From assembly GCA_023386395.1 (NCBI GenBank), contig JAEWJV010000208.1, forward strand, positions 1 through 20,514: a stretch of 20,514 bases of DNA. Reading direction: 5' to 3'. Shown in pieces: positions 14,683-20,514 of the stretch. Every line of letters begins with the position of its first letter. Position 1 is the stretch's first letter. This stretch comes from Bacteroidota bacterium. Lineage in GTDB: Bacteria > Bacteroidota > Bacteroidia > Chitinophagales > Chitinophagaceae. A program made the position numbers and the translations under genes. Below the pieces are notes generated by a model. That model had not been told where the DNA came from and did no database searches. It saw only the letters and a list, made by a program, of their open reading frames with translations.

Positions 14683-14723
14683 AAAAAAAAAGTTACCAGT
14701 TATTGCTAACTAATAACTTTTTT
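14683..14723 (-). terminator. Hairpin between tRNA-Gly and tRNA-Leu
   Basis: On the minus strand AAAAAAGTTA (14723-14714) can pair with TAACTTTTTT (14695-14686), ending in nine T. An alternative inner stem AGTTATT/AATAACT (14698-14718) competes. It is AT-rich and weak, so it may be a leaky terminator or a processing site, since no promoter is visible for tRNA-Leu. Confidence 0.55.
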
Positions 14724-14725
14724 AG

Positions 14726-14798
<73 letters not shown>

Positions 14799-14826
14799 AT
14801 TATGATTAAGAACTTTTTTGGGATGG

Positions 14827-14856
14827 CAAAAATAGCAATCTAGCCGATACTGCAAA
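14827..14856 (-). promoter_or_regulatory. Promoter of the tRNA cluster (Bacteroidota type)
   Basis: On the minus strand TTTG (14856-14853), an 18-nt spacer and TATTTTTG (14834-14827) fit the -33 TTTG / -7 TAnnTTTG pattern. It ends 28 nt before tRNA-Gly. It is the most complete promoter in the window. Confidence 0.7.
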
Positions 14857-14869
14857 ATATTTTTGCAAT

Positions 14870-15079
14870 TTATTTATACTGCGGTGTATATAAAGTATTC
14901 GCAGGTATCTCTACATCCGGCTTGCCCTTGTACCTGTAAGTATAAAGATAATAACTCATACCTGTAAAAAGGGCTATTAAACAAAGCACCTGCAGGTAAA
15001 ATAAGAAGCGTGAAGAGTTTACCCAGTTATAACCAAACTCTTTGTCTTTGTATTCTGAAATATCTGTATCGTGTGACAT
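14870..15079 (-). CDS. Small single-helix membrane protein, unknown function
   Basis: A 69-aa protein that I do not recognise. It has an acidic N-terminus (SHDTDISEYKDKEFGYNW), one hydrophobic helix at about 25-47 (FLFYLQVLCLIALFTGMSYY), then a short basic and Tyr-rich tail. The N-terminus probably faces the cytoplasm or periplasm without cleavage. The ATG at 15077-15079 lies 42 bp after the GT2 stop, so it may share a transcript with that enzyme. The tRNA promoter begins only 14 bp after its stop. Its codon pattern resembles its neighbours, so I consider it real. Confidence 0.7.
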   Translation of the reverse strand: MSHDTDISEYKDKEFGYNWVNSSRFLFYLQVLCLIALFTGMSYYLYTYRYKGKPDVEIPANTLYTPQYK

Positions 15080-15121
15080 GTTTTAGTTTTAACGCTGCAA
15101 AAATAAGGCCTCCGGTTAATA

Positions 15122-16150
15122 TTATCTACCCTCCGTCATAATTTCTGAAAAATGTTTTTTCTTTTTTATAAAGTATGTCCATATAAGCAGGCCATTATAA
15201 ACACCAGATAATTCTTTAATTTTTTTCGAAGGAAGCTTTTGATATACGTTGCCGGCTATCATCCATTTAATAAGACCGCCATGTGCTTTAAACACTGCTT
15301 TAAATGAAGCTGCATCTTTTTGTAAAAGTGATTTAAATGCAAACACCCAGTCAAGCAAAATGCGCAATGGCATTTTCCAGACTGCCTCCGAAAACGGCAG
15401 GTTTTTAAATAACATGATAAGGTTGTTCCTGAAATTAAGATAGGTTTTGCGGCTGTTTGTCCTGGCCAAAGTTCCGCCGCCCACATGATACACTGTTGAA
15501 GAGGCACAACAGTATATAGCATAGCCTGTGCGCTGCAAACGCCAGCAGAGATCAATTTCTTCCATGTGCGCAAAAAAGTAAGCATCAAAACCATTCATTT
15601 CGTGAAAACATGTTGCCCTTATACATAATGCCGCGCCGGTTGCCCAAAACACTTTTTCATTGCTGTTATATTGGCCGGTATCTTCTTCACAAACATCAAA
15701 AATTCTTCCCCTTGCAAATGCATAGCCAAGCGTATCTATCCATCCGCCACAGGCGCCTGCATATTCAAAATATTTTTTATTATGATAGGAGCGTACCTTA
15801 GGCTGACAGGCTGCAATATTTTTATCCTTTTCCATCAATTCAATCATGTCTTCAATCCATCCCGGTGTCACTTCAACATCTGAATTCAAAAGAATATAAT
15901 AATCTGATGCAACTTTTTTAAGCGCTTCATTATAACCGCCTGCAAAGCCATAATTTTTATCAAGCACAATAAGTTCTGCCGATGGAAAATTATTTTTCAG
16001 ATAATCAATGCTGGCGTCGGTGGAAGCATTATCCGCTACAATAATTCTTTTATTTGGATAACTGGATGCAAAAACCGAAGGCAGGAATTGTTCAAGGAAA
16101 TTACGGCCGTTATAATTTAATATTACTATTGCTACAGCGGGGAAATTCAA
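15122..16150 (-). CDS. GT2 family glycosyltransferase (rhamnosyltransferase-like)
   Basis: A 342-aa GT-A fold enzyme that should add a sugar from a nucleotide donor to a surface glycan at the inner face of the membrane. The N-terminal strand VAIVILNYNG (6-15), the nucleotide-binding VADNASTD (38-45), the metal-site NSDVEV (89-94) and the acceptor/catalytic region HMEEIDLCWRLQRTG (195-209) are all in order. A hydrophobic, basic C-terminal part (about 255-330) may contact the membrane. The WbbL-like layout suggests rhamnose or a similar sugar, but the donor is not determinable. The start is TTG at 16148-16150: an in-frame stop lies just upstream, no ATG is available, and the family begins at this point. 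Possible partner: the GT4 enzyme at 7245-8390. Confidence 0.92.
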   Translation of the reverse strand: MNFPAVAIVILNYNGRNFLEQFLPSVFASSYPNKRIIVADNASTDASIDYLKNNFPSAELIVLDKNYGFAGGYNEALKKVASDYYILLNSDVEVTPGWIEDMIELMEKDKNIAACQPKVRSYHNKKYFEYAGACGGWIDTLGYAFARGRIFDVCEEDTGQYNSNEKVFWATGAALCIRATCFHEMNGFDAYFFAHMEEIDLCWRLQRTGYAIYCCASSTVYHVGGGTLARTNSRKTYLNFRNNLIMLFKNLPFSEAVWKMPLRILLDWVFAFKSLLQKDAASFKAVFKAHGGLIKWMIAGNVYQKLPSKKIKELSGVYNGLLIWTYFIKKKKHFSEIMTEGR

Positions 16151-16163
16151 TTGTGTTTTATTT

Positions 16164-16171
16164 CAAAAATA
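16164..16171 (-). promoter_or_regulatory. Candidate -7 element of the GT2 gene
   Basis: On the minus strand this reads TATTTTTG, a perfect TAnnTTTG, 13 nt before the TTG start. The nearest TTTG upstream is 13 nt away, too close for a -33. Confidence 0.35.
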
Positions 16172-16272
16172 AATGGAAAACATTCAAATTAAATTGCTAA
16201 AGTTTAATCGGTATATACAAAACAATTTTAAACACATACGCTAATTGAACCTTAAGCTTGCAGATAATTACT

Positions 16273-16280
16273 TTTCTTTG
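16273..16280 (+). promoter_or_regulatory. Candidate -7 element of yicC
   Basis: TTTCTTTG has one mismatch to TAnnTTTG and lies 5 nt before the yicC ATG, so the mRNA may be leaderless. Confidence 0.35.
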
Positions 16281-16285
16281 CATTT

Positions 16286-17161
16286 ATGCTTTACTCAATG
16301 ACCGGCTATGGCCGCGCAGAAAAAACAATCGGCGGCAAATCATACTTAATTGAATTGCGTTCGCTAAACGGCAAGCAATACGATATTCGTCTTACTATGC
16401 CTACTTTGCTGAAACCTTATGAAATTGAAATACGCAATATTTTAAATGAAGGATTGATGCGCGGCAGCATTGAGTGCATCATTACTGTTTCGCAGAATGG
16501 CTCTGAAAAATCTGTTAAACTAAACAAAGCCCTGATAAGGGCTTATTACGAGCCCGTATCAGAACTGTCTGAAGAATTAGGTTTATCGCAGGAAAATGTT
16601 TTAAGCACGCTGCTGCGTATGCCTGAAGTTGTAAGTACATCTAATGAAGTAATCGCTGAAGCTGAATGGCATTTATTTGAAAACATTTTAAAAGAGGTGA
16701 TCAAAGATTTAAACAGCCATCGTAAAGAAGAAGGCAAAAGTATGGAAGATGACCTGCTGGCAAGAATAACCAATATTGAATTGCAGCAGGCTGCCGTTGC
16801 AGCGCTTGAACCACAGCGCCGCGTTAAAATAAAAGAAGGTTTGCAAAAAGTTTTGGAAGAACATATTGGCAAGGAAAATTATGATCCTAACCGCCTGGAG
16901 CAGGAGCTGATTTATTACATTGAAAAGATTGATATAAGCGAAGAACAGGTGCGACTGAAAAACCATTGCACTTATTTTAAAGAAGTGCTGAATGATAATG
17001 CTATTATAAAAGGAAAAAAGTTATCGTTCATTTTACAGGAAATAGGAAGGGAGATAAATACAACCGGATCCAAAGCTTATGACGCAGATGTGCAGAAATG
17101 CGTGGTATTAATGAAAGATGAACTGGAAAAAGCGAAAGAGCAAATTTTAAATGTATTGTAA
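16286..17161 (+). CDS. yicC: YicC family protein (endoribonuclease)
   Basis: A 291-aa cytoplasmic protein of the conserved YicC family, whose members act as endoribonucleases on RNA. The N-terminal signature MLYSMTGYGRAE and the LRSLNGKQYDIRLTMP block are present. The C-terminal DUF1732 region has QVRLKNHCTYFKEVL, KGKKLSFILQEIGREINTTGSKAYD and a closing amphipathic helix. The length matches the family. In many bacteria it is near gmk; here gldH follows with the ATG 5 nt after the stop, so the two genes are tightly coupled. It is divergent from the GT2 gene across 135 bp. Confidence 0.94.
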   Translation: MLYSMTGYGRAEKTIGGKSYLIELRSLNGKQYDIRLTMPTLLKPYEIEIRNILNEGLMRGSIECIITVSQNGSEKSVKLNKALIRAYYEPVSELSEELGLSQENVLSTLLRMPEVVSTSNEVIAEAEWHLFENILKEVIKDLNSHRKEEGKSMEDDLLARITNIELQQAAVAALEPQRRVKIKEGLQKVLEEHIGKENYDPNRLEQELIYYIEKIDISEEQVRLKNHCTYFKEVLNDNAIIKGKKLSFILQEIGREINTTGSKAYDADVQKCVVLMKDELEKAKEQILNVL

Positions 17162-17165
17162 GTGT

Positions 17166-17633
17166 ATGAAGCATTTGAGGCTTTTAATTTTTATTGTTCC
17201 TGCTTTTTTATTCAGTGCCTGCAATACCATTGATGTATTTGAAAAAACAGCACCAATTCCCCTGCACAAATGGGGCAGCGATACCTCGCTGTCGTTTACA
17301 TTCCAGGCAAAAGACAGCCTGGCTTATTATAATGTTTATTTTGTTTTAAGGCATACAGAAGCCTATCATTTCAATAATATATATATTGATTTTACGGCCA
17401 CTTTCCCTAATAAAAAACCACAAACAACACGTTTTAATTTGGCGCTAACCAATGGCAAAGGATGGATGGGTACTGCCATGGACGATATTATTGAACAACG
17501 TGTTTTACTTTTTAGCAAACCATCCAGGCTTGATTCCGGCACTTACACTTTTGCTGTGCGCCAGGTAATGCGCGAAGACCCGCTGGAAAATGTGTTGAAT
17601 GCCGGTGTAAGAGTGGAGAAAGTGGTGCAGTAA
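17166..17633 (+). CDS. gldH: GldH-like gliding motility lipoprotein
   Basis: A 155-aa envelope lipoprotein. A signal peptide (MKHLRLLIFIVPAFLFSAC) ends at lipobox FSAC with lipidated Cys19. The mature part (NTIDVFEKTAPIP, YNVYFVLRHTEAYHFNNIYI, a beta-rich remainder) resembles GldH, a lipoprotein needed for gliding in Flavobacterium johnsoniae and found widely in Bacteroidota, also in non-gliders. The ATG at 17166 is chosen over one at 17151 because the earlier start overlaps yicC and adds Cys-containing residues ahead of the signal. It sits 5 nt after the yicC stop. Whether this organism glides cannot be told from one gene. Confidence 0.85.
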   Translation: MKHLRLLIFIVPAFLFSACNTIDVFEKTAPIPLHKWGSDTSLSFTFQAKDSLAYYNVYFVLRHTEAYHFNNIYIDFTATFPNKKPQTTRFNLALTNGKGWMGTAMDDIIEQRVLLFSKPSRLDSGTYTFAVRQVMREDPLENVLNAGVRVEKVVQ

Positions 17634-17724
17634 ATACCATAATTATTATAGTTGATAACAAAAATCAAACTATCATATATAAGTCATTGGTATAATACTT
17701 GATTTCTTTAGCAATAAATTTTAA

Positions 17725-18993
17725 ATGGCAATAGCTTTTCCGATTATTGATTGGGGAAACGGCACGAATATTTACGAAGTAAACATACGTCAATACACAC
17801 TCGAAGGCACCTTCAATGCCTTTATTAAACATATTCCGCGCCTGCGTAACATGGGCATTGACATTTTATGGCTTATGCCTGTTACGCCCATCAGCGTGGA
17901 GAAAAGACAGGGCACTTTTGGCAGTTATTATGCGGCAAGTTCTTACACCAATATTGATCCTGCTTATGGCACAGAAGATGATTTCAGGGAATTGATTTCC
18001 ACAGCGCATTTTTTTGGAATGAAAGTAATTATTGACTGGGTGGCCAACCACACAGGTTACGATCATCAATGGACAAAAGAACATGCGGACTGGTACAGGA
18101 AAGATGAACACGGAAATTTTACGGAATTATACGGCTGGGTTGATGTGATTGACCTGAACTATGAAATTTCTGCTTTGCGTAAAGGCATGATAGCCGCCAT
18201 GAAGCACTGGATAGAGAATTTTGATATTGATGGATTTCGTTGCGATATGGCGCGTACCGTTCCTGTTGATTTCTGGGTGGAGGCGCGTGGAGAATGCGAT
18301 TCGGTAAAACCGCTGTTCTGGCTGGCTGAGTGCGAGATATTGAATTATCATGAGTCGTTTGATCTTACCTATGGATGGGAAGTGATGCGCGCTTTTGATA
18401 AATATTTTAAAGGTGAAATAAAGTTTGAGGAAATAAAACCATTACTTATTAACTATTCGCATTATCCTATTGGTTCAAGAAAATTATTGTTTACATCCAA
18501 CCACGATGAGAACACTTACCAGGGAACGGAATATGAAAAATATGGGCCGAGCGCTAAAGCAATGGCAGTGTTCAGTTGCACATGGCCCGGCATACCATTA
18601 ATTTATTCCGGTCAGGAGAAACCCAATCATAAACGCCTTGAATTTTTTGAAAAAGATTTTATTGACTGGGAAGGTCCTGTGGAATTACATGGATTTTATA
18701 AAACATTGCTCACCATTCGCAAACGTAATAAAGCATTGCAGGAAAGCGCATCTGTTTTGTTATTAAATACCAATGCTCCTAATGCATTGGGCTATTTATG
18801 CAGGCGGCGCAAAGACCGGATACTTGTATTGATGAACCTTGGAAAAGAAGCAGCAACATTTTTTATAGATCATCCTGCATTACAGGGTAATTATATCAAC
18901 CTTTTTTCAGGAATGCCTGTTGAAATAAAACGAAAAGAAACGTTTACGTTTCAGCCTGGTGAGTATGTGGTATATCACATAACTTATAAATAA
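17725..18993 (+). CDS. GH13 alpha-amylase-family glycosidase, cytoplasmic
   Basis: A 422-aa (beta/alpha)8-barrel enzyme. The four GH13 regions are DWVANHT (104-110), GFRCDMA with nucleophile Asp174 (170-176), FWLAECE with acid/base Glu202 (198-204), and FTSNHDEN with Asp261 (256-263). The early barrel has IYEVNIRQYT and the loop GTFGSYYAASSYTNIDPAYGT. A C-terminal beta domain (about 340-422) follows. There is no signal peptide, so it should act on internal or imported alpha-glucans or oligosaccharides. It is compact and has no starch-binding module. No susCD, transporter or maltose regulator is beside it. Whether it hydrolyses or transfers glucose cannot be decided here. A 91-bp gap separates it from gldH. 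Confidence 0.93.
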   Translation: MAIAFPIIDWGNGTNIYEVNIRQYTLEGTFNAFIKHIPRLRNMGIDILWLMPVTPISVEKRQGTFGSYYAASSYTNIDPAYGTEDDFRELISTAHFFGMKVIIDWVANHTGYDHQWTKEHADWYRKDEHGNFTELYGWVDVIDLNYEISALRKGMIAAMKHWIENFDIDGFRCDMARTVPVDFWVEARGECDSVKPLFWLAECEILNYHESFDLTYGWEVMRAFDKYFKGEIKFEEIKPLLINYSHYPIGSRKLLFTSNHDENTYQGTEYEKYGPSAKAMAVFSCTWPGIPLIYSGQEKPNHKRLEFFEKDFIDWEGPVELHGFYKTLLTIRKRNKALQESASVLLLNTNAPNALGYLCRRRKDRILVLMNLGKEAATFFIDHPALQGNYINLFSGMPVEIKRKETFTFQPGEYVVYHITYK

Positions 18994-19010
18994 AGTTTAT
19001 GGTTTGTTTG

Positions 19011-19199
19011 CTACATAACGTGTTGTGCTATTAAAATTTTGGGGAGCATCTATTAAATAATGTTCTTAGCACGTCATGTCGAGGTAACGAGACATCTCTG
19101 CATAATTATAAATTCAAAATAAATTAGAGATTTCTCCTGTCGTCGAAATGACGGTTCAGCCTCCCCACACACAGCCCAATAGCACAACACGTTACTACA
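19011..19199. mobile_element. MITE-like palindromic insertion with terminal inverted repeats and CTACA duplication
   Basis: Outer arms TAACGTGTTGTGCTATT (19016-19032) and its exact reverse complement (19178-19194) bound 179 bp. GGGGAG (19041-19046) and CTCCCC (19161-19166) form a second nested pair. The inner arms 19072-19099 and 19126-19153 match at 22 of 28 positions around a 26-nt loop. CTACA flanks the outer arms directly on both sides (19011-19015 and 19195-19199), as a target-site duplication would. No coding frame is inside, so any transposase must act in trans. The whole could fold into one long hairpin. It lies between the GH13 stop and the terminator at 19201-19228. Confidence 0.8.
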
Positions 19200-19200
19200 T

Positions 19201-19228
19201 AAAAAAACCGGTTAGCATTGCTAACCGG
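19201..19228 (-). terminator. Terminator of the small 19287-19505 gene
   Basis: CCGGTTAGC (19208-19216) and GCTAACCGG (19220-19228) form a perfect 9-bp stem with a 3-nt loop. On the minus strand it is followed by seven T. A further weak stem GTAAAC/GTTTAC lies upstream at 19234-19252. Confidence 0.88.
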
Positions 19229-19286
19229 AGCGGGTAAACATAAACTGTTTACTCAAAGTTGAGATGTTTATGAATTTCCCATAATC

Positions 19287-19505
19287 TTAAGGCTTATTCC
19301 CGTTTTTATGAGGTTCTTTCTTTTTATTCTTTGTACTCAAGGCTGCAAGCTGTGTTTGTGTATCTTCATCGTAAGGATGTTCTATACCGTGCTTATCATC
19401 CGGTATTCCTAAACCACTTACGGGGCCGCCCTTTGCTGCCAGATCTCTTTCTTCATCGGCATTCACGGCAGCATATCCCTGTTGATTAATCTTGTTATCC
19501 GGCAT
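19287..19505 (-). CDS. Small hydrophilic protein, unknown function
   Basis: A 72-aa protein if started at ATG 19505 (MPDNKINQQGYAAVNADEERDLAAKGG); an ATG two codons earlier (19511) is also possible. It has no membrane segment, is rich in charged residues, Gly, Asn and Gln, and has a Lys-rich end (TKNKKKEPHKNGNKP), so it is probably largely disordered. I do not recognise a family with certainty. Its own terminator 59 bp downstream supports it as a real gene. Release factor 2 lies upstream on the same strand across a 195-bp gap. Confidence 0.62.
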   Translation of the reverse strand: MPDNKINQQGYAAVNADEERDLAAKGGPVSGLGIPDDKHGIEHPYDEDTQTQLAALSTKNKKKEPHKNGNKP

Positions 19506-19700
19506 AATCATAAGTTTAAAGTTATACAATACCTATAACCTTTAAATTATCATGCCATAATTAAGTGATATGGAAATTTTAAGATTACTGAATTAAATTT
19601 TAAACGGGCCGGACAATTCGCTTAGCTACAGATGCACAAGTAATTTTGTATCTTGATATAATTTTATCTCTGTGCTGGCGACTAATATACCTGCTGTTTT

Positions 19701-20514
19701 TTACTGCTGTTCCACTTCCTTTTCTCTCATTAAATAAGCTTTAATAAAGCCATCCAGTTCTCCATCCATTACGGGCTGCACATTGCCCACCTCGTAATCT
19801 GTGCGATGGTCTTTTATCATTTTATAAGGATGGAAAACATAACTTCTTATCTGGCTGCCCCATTCAATTTTTTTCTTGCCCGCATTGGCTGCATTTTTTG
19901 CTTCTTCTCGTTTGCGCAATTCTTCTTCATACAAACGGCTCTTGAGCATTTTTAAAGCCAGTTCACGGTTTTCACCCTGCGTTCTGCTTTGCTGGCATTC
20001 CACGATAATACCTGAAGGCATGTGTTTTAAGCGAACGGCAGTTTCCACTTTATTTACATTCTGGCCACCTTTTCCACCGCTGCGGTAAAACTCCCATTCA
20101 AGGTCAGCAGGATTCACGTTTATTTCAATTGTATCATCAATTAACGGATATACAAAAACACTCGCAAAAGAAGTATGGCGTCTTGCATTACTGTCAAACG
20201 GCGAAATCCTGACCAAACGATGCACGCCGCTTTCCGCTTTTAAAAATCCATAAGCAAAAGGGCCGTCAAATTGCAATGTTGCTGTTTTAATTCCTGCGCC
20301 ATCACCTTCCTGGTAATCGAGTTCTGTAACTTTCCAGCCTTGCTTATCACCATACATGCGGTACATACGCAACAGCATTTCTGCCCAATCCTGGCTTTCA
20401 GTGCCGCCAGCGCCGGGGTTTATCTGCAGTATGGCAGGCAACTCGTCTTCCGGCTGGTTAAGCGTGCTTTTAAACTCCGCATCATCCAATGCTGTTAAGG
20501 CATTGTCATATGCC
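19701..20514 (-). CDS. prfB: Peptide chain release factor 2, N-terminus outside the window
   Basis: The C-terminal 270 residues or so of RF2, which recognises UGA and UAA stop codons and releases the peptide. The frame stays open to the window edge ([16 protein letters not shown]), so the gene is cut and not truncated. [21 protein letters not shown] starts the domain II block. The stop-codon tripeptide SPF is in [16 protein letters not shown], which identifies RF2 and not RF1 (PxT). The catalytic GGQ is in [20 protein letters not shown], and [12 protein letters not shown] follows. The N-terminal region, including any programmed frameshift site that often regulates prfB, lies beyond the window. 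Confidence 0.97.
   Translation of the reverse strand, partial: AYDNALTALDDAEFKSTLNQPEDELPAILQINPGAGGTESQDWAEMLLRMYRMYGDKQGWKVTELDYQEGDGAGIKTATLQFDGPFAYGFLKAESGVHRLVRISPFDSNARRHTSFASVFVYPLIDDTIEINVNPADLEWEFYRSGGKGGQNVNKVETAVRLKHMPSGIIVECQQSRTQGENRELALKMLKSRLYEEELRKREEAKNAANAGKKKIEWGSQIRSYVFHPYKMIKDHRTDYEVGNVQPVMDGELDGFIKAYLMREKEVEQQ

Noticed and set aside
17151..17165. Earlier ATG for gldH
   Set aside because: It overlaps yicC and adds MYCKC ahead of a normal lipoprotein signal; the ATG at 17166 is better.

Overview
The window looks like chromosomal DNA of a Bacteroidota bacterium, most likely near the Chitinophagaceae. The evidence is an AT-rich sequence with weak ribosome binding sites, several TAnnTTTG promoter elements, a GldH lipoprotein, DUF4369/DUF5106-type thioredoxin architecture, a DUF5522 protein, paired rhomboids and tRNA genes without encoded CCA. 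Most of the content is housekeeping. I see no phage, plasmid, CRISPR, toxin-antitoxin or classical IS transposase.

Layout. (1) Positions 1-3451, minus strand: a tight run rlmD > active rhomboid protease > second rhomboid without catalytic residues > start of a membrane-anchored protein, probably an endonuclease/exonuclease/phosphatase, that leaves the window. (2) 3721-7093, plus: a secreted thioredoxin-fold protein with a CGHC site and a two-domain parvulin isomerase 7 bp apart, probably an envelope folding pair. (3) 7245-10705, plus: a WecA/MraY-like sugar-phosphate transferase, ribosome recycling factor with a perfect terminator, and 6-phosphogluconate dehydrogenase with a terminator. (4) 10706-11190: mostly non-coding, with one solitary 26-nt repeat arm. 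(5) 11191-12549, minus: a Tat-exported Gfo/Idh/MocA oxidoreductase. (6) 12761-14170, minus: trmB, a Cys-rich DUF5522 protein overlapping it, and an alkyltransferase-like (ATL) protein. (7) 14297-14856, minus: tRNA-Gly(GCC), tRNA-Leu(TAA) and tRNA-Gln(CTG), each followed by a terminator-like hairpin, with a good promoter ahead of tRNA-Gly. (8) 14870-16150, minus: a GT2 glycosyltransferase and a small one-helix membrane protein. (9) 16286-18993, plus: yicC, gldH and a cytoplasmic GH13 glycosidase. (10) 18994-19286: a 179-bp palindromic MITE-like insertion flanked by CTACA, next to a terminator. (11) 19287-20514, minus: a small hydrophilic protein and release factor 2, cut by the window end.

The least ordinary items are the degenerate rhomboid partner, the MITE-like element and its distant 26-nt copy, the ATL-TrmB-DUF5522 cluster, and the TTTG-N5-start spacing shared by rlmD, trmB and yicC, which suggests leaderless mRNAs. 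Nothing here amounts to a clear new defence or mobile system.
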